Of a stretch of DNA of 36,011 nucleotides, positions 16,596 to 24,850 are shown piece by piece. The translations under genes and the position numbers were made by a program. Under the pieces are notes generated by a model, which worked only from the letters and a program-made list of their open reading frames with translations, made no database searches and was not told the DNA's origin. The stretch comes from Acidobacteria bacterium UBA7540 (GTDB taxonomy: Bacteria; Acidobacteriota; Terriglobia; UBA7540), in contig DLMI01000118.1 of NCBI GenBank assembly GCA_002478145.1, positions 1 to 36,011 on the forward strand, given 5' to 3'. Position 1 is the stretch's first letter. Every line of letters begins with the position of its first letter.

Positions 16596-17750
16596 TCAAA
16601 CGCTGCGAAAGTTGAAACGTGCTTTAGCCATCGGAGTGCCCAGCACCTCGACTTGGTTAAGGTTGCGAGTGCCCACGCCCAGTTGTTCCGCCAGCCGCAA
16701 CGTGCTATCAGAAGTTTCAAACGGAGGAGTGCCGCGGTCCGCCATGGGGTCGAATCCCATGAGCGCCATGCCTACCGCATCTGTGGCCACGCAGTTCGTT
16801 CCCGCGATCAGCAGGCGGGGTTGGACGTGGCGCCGTCCCTCGCTCCAGGGACCTTCGCCACCGCTCATGGAGTGGATTCCATCGATGATTGCCAGATGGA
16901 TGGGCCGTGCTGCCACCAGGTCCGCCACCACTCGAGGCACGCTGTACCCGGGATCTTTCGGGGCATTGGGATTAACCGGCGGGGGCGCGCTCTTCGGAGG
17001 CAACCGATTCATCGCATGGAAAGGCCCGCGGCCGCCCCGCGGAAAAAGACCCGGCTCATCCTCGGGAGCGCCGTCCCCGTAAATCGTGCAGGGAGTGATG
17101 CCGAAGCAGTTCTTCATCGAAAGGGTGATGCCGGCGGTAGTGTGCTCTTTCAGTTTGGCCAGCGATACGAAGACGTCGCAGTCTTCATAGGAGTGGTTAA
17201 GATCGTAGCCCTTGAACATCAAGCCGCCACCCGGAACCCAGAAGCGCGAATACTTCTTGCCGCTTCCCAGGTAGTTCGTGTTCTCAAATTCCACCCGCGG
17301 CGCCGCGCTCAGGAAGTCTCGCGGTTCCCAGTTGGCCTGGAGCATGAATTCTTCCAGCGGCTCGGTCGTTTCCATGGGGCTCTCCAGCAGGCGAACGCGA
17401 TGCGCTCCCGCCTTGGCAAGCAGATGAACCGTTGCCCCGATGACCTGAGGATGAACCCAGTGGGTGATTCCCGGCGGCGTGTACCCCAACCGATCGGTGG
17501 CGCCTCCGGTCAGGTTGAGCTTTATAGCGACGGTTTTTCCTCGAACCAGTCCCTCCAGTCCCCCTAACTGGTCGAACATGTTCCCAAGCGCGCCGACCAC
17601 TTCCGGGCCATACTCGTGACACGTCCCCACCGCTACTCGGCTTGCCGGAACAGCACGAGCCAAGAACATTGTGGGACGAGCCAGCCACGCGCCGGCCGTT
17701 GCACCCATCGCGGCAATGAACTTCCTTCGGGAACAAGCTGTTGTCATCAT
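16596..17750 (-). CDS. DUF362 domain protein with Tat signal
   Basis: 384 residues. A twin-arginine signal CSRRKFIAAMGATAGAWLA begins at residue 6, so it is exported folded. The rest matches DUF362: KTVAIKLNLTGG, a hydrophobic HPQVIGATVHLLAKAGAHRV, VFVSLAKLKEHTTAGITLSM with KNCFGI, and IDGIHSMSGGEGP followed by AGTNCVATDAVG near the C-terminus. DUF362 proteins have no settled biochemical function; some carry an added ferredoxin domain, absent here. Its ATG overlaps the stop of the upstream gene as ATGA, so the two are coupled in the symporter operon. Confidence 0.9.
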   Translation of the reverse strand: MMTTACSRRKFIAAMGATAGAWLARPTMFLARAVPASRVAVGTCHEYGPEVVGALGNMFDQLGGLEGLVRGKTVAIKLNLTGGATDRLGYTPPGITHWVHPQVIGATVHLLAKAGAHRVRLLESPMETTEPLEEFMLQANWEPRDFLSAAPRVEFENTNYLGSGKKYSRFWVPGGGLMFKGYDLNHSYEDCDVFVSLAKLKEHTTAGITLSMKNCFGITPCTIYGDGAPEDEPGLFPRGGRGPFHAMNRLPPKSAPPPVNPNAPKDPGYSVPRVVADLVAARPIHLAIIDGIHSMSGGEGPWSEGRRHVQPRLLIAGTNCVATDAVGMALMGFDPMADRGTPPFETSDSTLRLAEQLGVGTRNLNQVEVLGTPMAKARFNFRSV

Positions 17751-19237
17751 AGGTTTGAACCCTCAAACTCGAGTGCGCAATAAACAGAGATGGGGGGAAG
17801 TCCGAAATCTGTCCCCGGCGCCGCAGCGACGCCTTGGACGGTGAGAGCATCCTTTGTGCCAAGCCTCCAGAGCCGTGCCGGCCCGGCCCGAGTATTCATC
17901 CAGAGTGTGACGGAATCGGCCGGCTGCGAGGAGTAATTCAGCACTTGAACGAGTCGTTTTCTGTGGCCGGGATCAATACTCGAATGGCAGTTGGTCGACG
18001 CCGGGTTGTAAAGGCGCACGAGATCGTTGCGGCGACTCACCAGCAGATGAGTATCCACAGCCACCTGATAAGGGTCCTGGAACTCTTCTTCTGCCACTGC
18101 AATTTGCCCCTTGCCGAGATTATACATCTTATATTGAAGCGAGGGGTCTTTTCTGGTTGGCTTCACCTCCGGAGGGCCCCAGTAGGCAGAAGCAATCACC
18201 AATCCCCCTTGCCGGGCAAAGGCGAGCAACTTCGAATGTTGTTCCGCGCGGGGCGCTTCTTTGTCGAGCCAGAGTATCGCCTTCAAGCCTTTCGTGGGCG
18301 TCGGCAGCGACCTCGATCTCTCGAGGATCTGGAATTGAACTTGGCGGCGGTTGAGAAGGTTCAACACTTCGCCGCTCAAGAACGCGTTCTCGCCACGAAA
18401 ATCAGAAATGACCCCGAGGATGCCTTGCGATTTGAATGCCTCCCATTCCCCGTGACTTTCGAAGAAAGCGAGCGCTTCGCACATCTTTTCCCAAACGCCC
18501 TTTGCTTGGGAATTCCCTTTCGGGAGTGCGGCCCGAAGCTTATCGTCCAAGGAGATGATCCACCGGCTCCCATACGCCCGGCTGTCTGCGATGGCCAAGT
18601 CATAGTCGGCAGGGTGCGGGACATTTGAAGAGTCCGTAGGATCGAAGTCCAGCCACAGGGTTTTTCCTGGCGCCAACTCGCCAGCCAGTAGCGAAAACCA
18701 GGCGTTCGAATTCACCCAAGGGATACCCGTTGGGCCGGCGATGGCGGTATCTCCTTTCATGGTCTCGAGACTCAATCCAGGCCAAACGTTTTCCTTCGAG
18801 CTGAAGATGGTTGAAGCTGTTTCCCATGCGACCTTGTCGCGTGGGAATTGCAGAATGGCCGGGAGGTCAAAGGATTGGCCGGATGTATCCCCGAGCATTA
18901 CTGCCGAAAGCCCGGCCGCGCGGGCAGCCGCGACGGCGGCCCCTGAACCCTCCTTCGCGGCGACCTTTCCCACAAAGCTGATCTCAAGCCGGCGACCTGC
19001 TTCGAGGAGGGGCTTCAAGGCCCGCTGCTGAGCTGAATCCTCGGGCTCTCCATAAGCCCAGTCCACAATGAGGCAGTTGATGGGTGTTCCCTTGAGCAAT
19101 TCCAGGGTGGAGGGTTGCCCCCAAGTCTCGAGCGTCTCCTTGAGGTCAGCATTGATACTCTGTGACTTGTTTCGGCGTGCGATTTCCAAAGGCCCGCACG
19201 GCCACTTCATCGGCACCCATTTCGAATCCAGATTCAT
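17747..19237 (-). CDS. Conserved-looking protein of unknown function, 496 aa
   Basis: I do not recognise the family. There is no signal peptide or membrane segment. The N-terminal half has repeated beta/alpha patterns (INCLIVDWAYGEP, RLEISFVGKVAAKEG, LSAVMLGDTS, KTLWLDFDP). The region about 270-380 alternates in Rossmann/GATase style (GILGVISDFRGENAFLSGEV, LKAILWLDKEAP, GGLVIASAYWGPPE), which recalls the middle domain of GH42-type glycosidases. A beta-rich tail follows. A glycosidase-like protein is therefore a guess. ATG at 19237 has AGGAGA six bases upstream. It lies between the sugar symporter and the coupled DUF362 gene. Confidence 0.85.
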   Translation of the reverse strand: MNLDSKWVPMKWPCGPLEIARRNKSQSINADLKETLETWGQPSTLELLKGTPINCLIVDWAYGEPEDSAQQRALKPLLEAGRRLEISFVGKVAAKEGSGAAVAAARAAGLSAVMLGDTSGQSFDLPAILQFPRDKVAWETASTIFSSKENVWPGLSLETMKGDTAIAGPTGIPWVNSNAWFSLLAGELAPGKTLWLDFDPTDSSNVPHPADYDLAIADSRAYGSRWIISLDDKLRAALPKGNSQAKGVWEKMCEALAFFESHGEWEAFKSQGILGVISDFRGENAFLSGEVLNLLNRRQVQFQILERSRSLPTPTKGLKAILWLDKEAPRAEQHSKLLAFARQGGLVIASAYWGPPEVKPTRKDPSLQYKMYNLGKGQIAVAEEEFQDPYQVAVDTHLLVSRRNDLVRLYNPASTNCHSSIDPGHRKRLVQVLNYSSQPADSVTLWMNTRAGPARLWRLGTKDALTVQGVAAAPGTDFGLPPISVYCALEFEGSNL

Positions 19238-19289
19238 TCGCAGTCTCCTACAACGATTCCTGCAATTCCAGGGCCCTCACAATTCCACC

Positions 19290-19317
19290 GTAGGGGCGGT
19301 TCGCGAACCGCCCCTAC
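19290..19317. repeat. 28-bp perfect palindrome, REP-like, copy 3
   Basis: Identical to the copy at 3552, centred on TTCGCGAA. It begins four bases after the symporter stop, again inside a gap between co-directional minus-strand genes. Confidence 0.9.
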
Positions 19318-19321
19318 CCCG

Positions 19322-20923
19322 CTACCGGAACGAGAGCCACAGGACCACCGTGCACAGAAAGAGTACACCGGCCCATTTACGGTAATCACCTAATCCCCTG
19401 CCGGGGGCAGTGAATTCCCGCCACACGTTACGCGTCGCTTTGCTGGGGTCCGCGGGCTGACTGACCAGGCTGATGGCAATCATCGCCGCCGCAGCAATGA
19501 TCCACACCACCAGTGTACGGTGCATGAAAGAGTGCAACAGAGGGTGGGACAGCACCGGCAACTTCCAGCCCAGCACTTGGTCGAGAAAAAAGACCAGCCC
19601 CACTGAAAACCCCACCACCACTCCTCCGATAGCTCCCTTCGTGTTGCCCCTCTTCCACATCAAACCGGTGAAAATAACCGCAGACATGGGCACGGAAAGG
19701 TAGGCCGAGATGAATTGCAGGTAGTACCAGATGGTCACCGAAAGGCCGACCAGCGGAGCAGCCAGGACACCCAGAGCCGCCATGAGCACTGTTACCCAAC
19801 GGCCAATCACCACTTGTTGGCGTTCCGGGGTGGCTGGCCGAAACCGAAGCACAAAATCCCGCACCACCAGCGTGGCGCTGGAGTTGTAGCAGGCGCTCAT
19901 GGAGGACATCAGGATGGCAATCAGGCCCGCCAGAACCAGCCCGCGCAGACCTACGGGCAAGAGACCCTGGACCAGCTTGGGATAAGCCCCGTCATAGCGC
20001 GGCAGCGCCGGGTAAAGAACTCGAGCGATCAACCCAGGGAGCACCAGAATGAAGGGAACTATGAGCTTCAGGAAGCCCGCAAAAATCGCCCCCCGCTGGC
20101 CGTCCGGAAGAGTGCGAGCACCCAAGACACGTTGCACGTTGGTCTGGTCCATACACCAGTAGAACATCCCCGCCAGTAAATTGGCGACGAGGAAACCTGT
20201 GATGGGGAAGTCGTTATTGAGAGGCTTGACCATCTGAATCGCGGTGTGAGGCACGTGGCTGACCAGGCCAGATACGCCCCCCACGGCCCTCAGCCCGAGG
20301 ATGGTCAGCAAGGCGCTGCTCAGGATGAGCCATGTCCCTTGGACCATGTCCGCGTAAACCACCGCGCGCAATCCGCCTTTCATCGTGTAAAGGGCCGTGA
20401 AGGCCGACATGATCACCATCACCAGGGTCTGGTTCCATCCAAACAACACCACGAACAGGAGTGATCCCGCCCAGAGGTCAATGGCGTTCTTGGTGAGCAC
20501 ATTGATCACCAGCAAGTTGGCGGAAAGGAAAGCGCGCAGGCTCCAGCCAAAGCGGCGCTCGAGAAATTCCGGGATGGTGAAGATCTTTTCACGAAGATAA
20601 AGGGGCGCGAAAATCGTGGCGAGGATGATGAGGTCCCACGCGCCCACCCATTCATACCCTCCGGCGACCATTCCGATGCGATAACCGTCTCCAGCCAGCC
20701 CCAGGACATGCTCTGCAGAGATGTTGGAGGCAAAAAGCGACATGCCGATGAATGGCCAGCGAAGGTCGCGGCCCGCGAGAAAATATTCGCTACCCGAGCT
20801 GCTCTTACTCGCCGCCCGCGTCACTGCGTACACAACCAGCGCCAGGCTGGCGAAAATCGTAATCGCGTCAATGTAGGACAGCACGATGAATGCGAGTTTA
20901 CACCCCATCGTCCCTGAACTCAT
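19322..20923 (-). CDS. SglT-like sodium/sugar symporter (SSS family)
   Basis: 533 residues with about 14 membrane helices. Signature stretches match Vibrio SglT: LFASNISAEHVLGLAGDGYR, GYEWVGAWDLIILATIFAPL, FTIPEFLERRFG, LYTMKGGLRAVVYADMVQG, YWCMDQTNVQRVLGA and FLKLIVPFILVLPGLIA. It would couple inward Na+ to uptake of a hexose or similar solute at the inner membrane. Two in-frame ATGs (20923, 20908) compete and neither has a strong ribosome-binding site; an earlier in-frame start at 20983 adds residues unlike the family. It is the first gene of a minus-strand operon with the unknown protein and DUF362, and is divergent from the dehydratase gene. Confidence 0.92.
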   Translation of the reverse strand: MSSGTMGCKLAFIVLSYIDAITIFASLALVVYAVTRAASKSSSGSEYFLAGRDLRWPFIGMSLFASNISAEHVLGLAGDGYRIGMVAGGYEWVGAWDLIILATIFAPLYLREKIFTIPEFLERRFGWSLRAFLSANLLVINVLTKNAIDLWAGSLLFVVLFGWNQTLVMVIMSAFTALYTMKGGLRAVVYADMVQGTWLILSSALLTILGLRAVGGVSGLVSHVPHTAIQMVKPLNNDFPITGFLVANLLAGMFYWCMDQTNVQRVLGARTLPDGQRGAIFAGFLKLIVPFILVLPGLIARVLYPALPRYDGAYPKLVQGLLPVGLRGLVLAGLIAILMSSMSACYNSSATLVVRDFVLRFRPATPERQQVVIGRWVTVLMAALGVLAAPLVGLSVTIWYYLQFISAYLSVPMSAVIFTGLMWKRGNTKGAIGGVVVGFSVGLVFFLDQVLGWKLPVLSHPLLHSFMHRTLVVWIIAAAAMIAISLVSQPADPSKATRNVWREFTAPGRGLGDYRKWAGVLFLCTVVLWLSFR

Positions 20924-21183
20924 AGAAGCTGTGACAGAATTCCGCTTCTCACCACAGAGGCACAGCGCGGCCTGCGGCCGCAACCCAAATCTCAGATTTC
21001 AAATTCCAGAAGCGGCGGTGAGAACGATTCCTCCGAAGGAAAATCTTTGCGCGCTGCAAAGAAATTCACCAACAGTATTGCAGAGGCGGCGCCGAGCGCC
21101 TTTCAATTGACTTGCGGGCTGCCATAACTTAGACTCGCAGCGTCACACAGCACGTCGATCCCATAAACACAGGTGAAGATGTT

Positions 21184-22458
21184 ATGCGACCCACGGCTCG
21201 AAGGGATTTCCTCAAAGGGTTAGCGGCGGCGATCCCCGCCTCAGCGGTTCTCTCGACCTACCGGGCAATGGCTGCGCCCCTGCGCAAGAAGGTGAAGATC
21301 ACCGACGTGAAGGCCATGTTCGTCCACGTAAACACCGATTCGAACCTGGTGAAGATTGAAACTGACAGCGGCATCACGGGAATCGGCGAAGCCTACTGGG
21401 GGCGCGGAGTGAAAGATGTGATCCTGGGCTACCTGCGCCAACTCGTGGTGGGCGAGGACCCGCTGGACATTGAGCCGCTCTACACCAAAATGCTTCGCTT
21501 CACAGGCGGGGCTGGTGCACAGGCGGGAGTGACGGTGACGGCGATCAGCGGAGTGGAAATCGCCTTGTGGGACCTGGCAGGGAAGATCCTGGAAGTTCCC
21601 GTGTGCAAGCTGCTGGGCGGCCAATACCGCGACGGCGTGCGGGCCTATTGGACGCGCTCGCCCCAGGACATGCTGGACCCGGCTTCCTGCCGCGAGTTTG
21701 CGGCCGCGCTCAAGAGCCACCCCTACGGCATCACCGCAGTCAAGTCGGATGCCGATTCCTTCCCCGCGAAGTACGACCCACAGTTCCGCGAGCCCGGTCA
21801 CGAACCGTACAGCAGCCACCTGACGCCCAAGGACCTGGCGCGGATTGCCAGGGGCTTTGCCAACCTGCGCGAGGCACTCGGGGAGGACGTTGACATCGCC
21901 GTTCATTGCCACTGGGAGTTCGACTGGATCGACGCGCTGGAGTTGGCGCGGGCCGTCGAGCCCATCAAACCGATGTGGCTGGAAGATCCCATGCCGCCGG
22001 ATTACTCGGAGTCCTGGAGCAAGCTGACCGCGGAATCTCCCGTACCGATCCTGACCGGAGAAAATCTTTACAAGCGTCAAGGCTTTAAGCCCTTCATTTT
22101 GAACCAGGGTTGCCACCTTATTCAGATCGATATCCCCAAGGCGGGCGGACTGCTGGAGTCAAAGAAGATTGCCGACTTGGCGGAGCTCTTCGAGCTTCCC
22201 GTCTGCGCTCACATCGCTTCCAGCCCGCTGGGGGCGTTGGCATCCGCACACTGCGCGGCAGCGATCCGGGACTTCCGCGCCCAGGAATTTTCGCCCGGCG
22301 CCCTGTCCACCGAAGCCTGGGAGAAATTCGTCATCTATGACGGCCCGGTGATTAAGGACGGGAAGTACAGGATTTTAGACAAGCCGGGGCTGGGTGTGGA
22401 ACTCAACGAAGACTGCGTCCGCGGGCACTTGATGCCCGGGGAGAAGTGGTGGGGGTAA
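21184..22458 (+). CDS. Tat-exported enolase-superfamily dehydratase (galactonate-dehydratase-like)
   Basis: 424 residues with a Tat signal (ARRDFLKGLAAAIPAS). The mandelate-racemase-type capping domain is at about 37-160 and the barrel follows. Metal-ligand Glu residues are visible in WLEDP (E267) and TGENLYKR (E293). The His/Asp acid-base pair is H343 (CAHIASSPLG) and D316 (IQIDIPKAGG). The first ligand position reads H241-C-H243, where the family usually has Asp-x-His. The KPGLGVELNED ending resembles DgoD. It should dehydrate a sugar acid, probably in the periplasm; the substrate cannot be read. AGGTGA lies just upstream of ATG 21184. It is divergent from the symporter across 260 bp. Confidence 0.88.
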   Translation: MRPTARRDFLKGLAAAIPASAVLSTYRAMAAPLRKKVKITDVKAMFVHVNTDSNLVKIETDSGITGIGEAYWGRGVKDVILGYLRQLVVGEDPLDIEPLYTKMLRFTGGAGAQAGVTVTAISGVEIALWDLAGKILEVPVCKLLGGQYRDGVRAYWTRSPQDMLDPASCREFAAALKSHPYGITAVKSDADSFPAKYDPQFREPGHEPYSSHLTPKDLARIARGFANLREALGEDVDIAVHCHWEFDWIDALELARAVEPIKPMWLEDPMPPDYSESWSKLTAESPVPILTGENLYKRQGFKPFILNQGCHLIQIDIPKAGGLLESKKIADLAELFELPVCAHIASSPLGALASAHCAAAIRDFRAQEFSPGALSTEAWEKFVIYDGPVIKDGKYRILDKPGLGVELNEDCVRGHLMPGEKWWG

Positions 22459-22523
22459 GAGGCAAGTTCGTCGACCCTCTTCTGCCTCCTGAATACTGAC
22501 TCCTGAATCCTGCTCTTCCCCAC

Positions 22524-22850
22524 CTACGACCTACCACCTACGTCCTTTCTTTTCAACAACATTCCCGCTTTCAACGCGTAACTACCTTTGTTTTCTACAA
22601 CATTCCCGCTTTCGTCCCGCCCGTGGAAGACCGGTCCTTTGTTTTCATAGACATTCCCGCATAGTTCGCCGAATTTTGAAGAATCTCTTTCTTTCATTTC
22701 CACACCGGAACCGACATCCTGTCCAAAGGAAGCCTGGGGGTTTTCCCTCTTTTTGTGCTCCTCGGAGCGCTCTCGAAGCTGGATTTGGGCGTCGGATGTC
22801 GCATTGAAAGAAACCTGCTCCCCTCCTACTTCGAGTACGCGCCAAGCCAC
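22524..22850 (-). CDS. Small hypothetical protein with repeated segments
   Basis: 108 residues, hydrophilic, with no recognised domain. The second half contains GNVYENKG, GNVVENKG and AGMLLKRK. These come from three copies of a 25-bp DNA repeat (22544, 22585, 22636); the copy nearest the stop is read in a different frame from the other two. Support for a real gene is a near-consensus promoter (TTGACA, 17 bp, TAGGAT) whose expected start point falls next to GTG 22850, giving a leaderless or nearly leaderless message. Function unknown. Confidence 0.6.
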   Translation of the reverse strand: MAWRVLEVGGEQVSFNATSDAQIQLRERSEEHKKRENPQASFGQDVGSGVEMKERDSSKFGELCGNVYENKGPVFHGRDESGNVVENKGSYALKAGMLLKRKDVGGRS

Positions 22851-22858
22851 GATGTACT

Positions 22859-22887
22859 ATCCTAGCCTACTCCTTCACGCGTGTCAA
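22859..22887 (-). promoter_or_regulatory. Sigma-70 promoter for the small hypothetical gene
   Basis: On the minus strand, TTGACA (22882-22887), a 17-bp spacer and TAGGAT (22859-22864). Eight bases separate the -10 from the GTG start, so little or no 5' leader is expected. Confidence 0.7.
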
Positions 22888-22996
22888 GGGACATTGAGTC
22901 CGCTCCGGTATGCCGCAGGAAGCCTCTCCTTAATGTGGTGAAGGGGGTCAACCCGCTTTCCATCGCCCTGGCTGATGATGGCGCGTGCGGGCATTC

Positions 22997-24163
22997 TTAT
23001 CCCTTTGTCGTCATTGACGGCGACGGAGATATGATTCTGGAAACGGAGGAGGACAGGCTCTCGAAGCGCACGCTGATCTCTCCGTAGTTGCGGCGGAAGG
23101 CCCGGTCAACGTCCTGGGCCACCACGATGTTCTCGCCTTTCGGATAAACCCGCCGAAAAGCTTTAAGGTTGGCTGCCTCGAAGGCATCCGCAGACCATTT
23201 GCATTCAAGCGCCAGGGGTTCCTGCCGGCGCGTGGGCAAAACAAAATCCACTTCATGCCCTCGCTTATCCCTCCAGTAGAAGATCTGGCGACTCTGCAAC
23301 TGCGCCATGATTTCATTCAACACGAAGTGCTCCCACATATCTCCCAGGTCCTGCTGGCGCAGCTCCTGCCAGCCACGATGGTAACAGACGAAGCCGGTGT
23401 CAAAGGCATAGACCTTGGGTACGGCCACGATTTCGGTCGGGCGGTGGCTGCTGAAGGGGCGGATCACGTGGGCGGCGAAAGTGGCCTCCAGAACCTTCAG
23501 ATAGTTAGCGATGGTGGTGCGGCTCACTTCGCACGGGCACGTAAAGCGAGTAGCCTCAAACACGCCTCCGCTTTGCGCTACCAGCAACTCCGCGAATTTC
23601 TGAAGGGAGCTGCGGCTTTCCAACCGGAAGAGTTCCTGGATGTCCTTGGCCCAATAAGCATCCAGCCATTCTTGAAAGTCACGTTCCGGAAGTTCGCCGG
23701 CCAGGAAGAAGGGTGGCAAACCGCCGCGCAGGAAGCGGTGACGGAGGTCAGGGCGATTGAAATCTCCCAAGTCCGCCAGGCTCATCGGAGTCAGCCAAAG
23801 GTCCCGCTTGCGCCCGCTTAGCGTGTCCTGGAATTTGGCGGAAGCGCCCAGCGTCGAAGAACCCGTAGCCAGGACTCGGATGTTGGGATAGTGGTCTGCC
23901 GCAATCTTCAGCAGCTCGGAGGGGTTGGGGAGACGGTGGATTTCATCCAGTACAATCCGGCGGCCGCGCAGGCCGTCCAGGAAGCCCTGGGGGTCTTCCA
24001 TCATCCGCCGCACCCGCGGAAGCTCGCAGTCGAAATACTCCGTGTTGGGCAGGGTCTGGCTGAGGCAGGTTTTCCCCACGCGCCGCACCCCGGCCAACCA
24101 GGCCACCGACCGCTCCCGCCAAGCCCGTTCAACGAGTTGTAACCAAAAGTGTCTCTGTACCAT
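22997..24163 (-). CDS. AAA ATPase with DUF4143 domain
   Basis: 388 residues. The AAA_14 N-terminal domain has Walker A GVRRVGKT (25-32), Walker B VLDEIH (71-76) and a sensor ATGSS (99-103). The DUF4143 C-terminal domain ends in YWRDKRGHEVDFVLP ... LALECKWS, a pattern like a PD-(D/E)xK nuclease core. Such proteins are common in genome islands and their function is unsettled. ATG at 24163 sits inside an inverted repeat. It is transcribed on its own from the edge of the nested-palindrome element. Confidence 0.9.
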   Translation of the reverse strand: MVQRHFWLQLVERAWRERSVAWLAGVRRVGKTCLSQTLPNTEYFDCELPRVRRMMEDPQGFLDGLRGRRIVLDEIHRLPNPSELLKIAADHYPNIRVLATGSSTLGASAKFQDTLSGRKRDLWLTPMSLADLGDFNRPDLRHRFLRGGLPPFFLAGELPERDFQEWLDAYWAKDIQELFRLESRSSLQKFAELLVAQSGGVFEATRFTCPCEVSRTTIANYLKVLEATFAAHVIRPFSSHRPTEIVAVPKVYAFDTGFVCYHRGWQELRQQDLGDMWEHFVLNEIMAQLQSRQIFYWRDKRGHEVDFVLPTRRQEPLALECKWSADAFEAANLKAFRRVYPKGENIVVAQDVDRAFRRNYGEISVRFESLSSSVSRIISPSPSMTTKG

Positions 24164-24182
24164 ATGCAGCTATACTTGCATA
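24163..24182. promoter_or_regulatory. Inverted repeat over the start of the DUF4143 gene
   Basis: TATGCA (24163-24168) and TGCATA (24177-24182) flank eight bases and overlap the ATG. On the minus strand TATAGC inside it could be a -10 box. A self-regulatory operator is possible but unproven. Confidence 0.35.
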
Positions 24183-24238
24183 TAGTGTCACCAAATGCAA
24201 CCACCTCGTCTTTTGGTATAATGCCGAATCAGGCTCCG

Positions 24239-24466
24239 CTAGCCCGGATTTCTCACCACGTTCGGACGCTCTTAGTGGCTGCCGGAAGGGCGGGGCTTCA
24301 GCCCCGCCGGAATCGCCGCTCCCGCCCTCTGTTGGTCCCGTGCCCCGCGCAGTCCGTCGGCTGACGGGCTGCGCGGGGCACGGGACACAGGAATAATCAG
24401 GAAGGCCCTGTAACGGCGGGGCTGAAGCCCCGCCCTTCCAGACCCGTGGGGAGAAGTGCGGGCTAG
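24239..24466. mobile_element. Nested-palindrome element, complete copy (228 bp)
   Basis: Three shells of inverted repeats. Outer: 22-bp ends CTAGCCCGGATTTCTCACC.. (24239-24260) and its partner (24445-24466), 18 of 22 pairing. Middle: perfect 25-bp arms at 24284-24308 and 24415-24439, each itself palindromic. Inner: a 24-bp arm hairpin at 24335-24386. Bases 24287-24466 repeat at 1-180. There is no open frame or transposase, so it is non-autonomous, mobilised in trans or an ancient REP-type element. The rest of 24164-24850 holds the next repeat and the terminator but no gene. Confidence 0.8.
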
Positions 24467-24587
24467 GCTCTCAAACCGAGTTGCTTGGCGACGCGCTTGA
24501 TTTGGGCAATGAACTCGGCGCCAGCCCGCCATTGTGTGATGACGATGAAGCGGGGGAGGATCAGCTACTCCCGTCTGTAGTGCGCGG

Positions 24588-24717
24588 TCAGTTGTCAGTC
24601 GTCAGTTATCAGTATTCAGTAAAAACCCCGCCATGATTGGTCCTTGATCGATGTACGCTGAGCGCTCACCGCTGATAGCTAACGCCTCTCACCTGACAAC
24701 TGACGACTGACAACTGA
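24588..24717. repeat. Inverted repeat of CAGTTGTCAGTC-type words
   Basis: The 25-bp arm TCAGTTGTCAGTCGTCAGTT.. at 24588-24612 pairs with 24693-24717 at 24 of 25 bases, with 80 bases between. Each arm is also internally repetitive (TCAGT-TGTCAG). Not coding. Confidence 0.8.
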
Positions 24718-24809
24718 TACCTGAGATTTGTGATGAGTGAATGGTGAATTATGAATTCTCGCTGATGAACAGAAATCGGGCCAAAGCGAGTTTGCCCCCA
24801 ATCGACAAC

Positions 24810-24842
24810 AAAAAGGCGCGGACCTGAACCCCAGGTCCGCGC
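24810..24842 (-). terminator. Intrinsic terminator of the restriction-modification operon
   Basis: On the minus strand, an 11-bp perfect stem GCGCGGACCTG / CAGGTCCGCGC with a 5-base loop, then C and TTTTT. It begins nine bases after the glycosylase stop and closes the methyltransferase-endonuclease-glycosylase unit. Confidence 0.85.
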
Positions 24843-24850
24843 TCCGCTTG

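Noticed and set aside
24217..24222. A perfect TATAAT on the plus strand
   Set aside because: No -35 at a suitable distance and no plus-strand gene downstream, only the nested-palindrome element.
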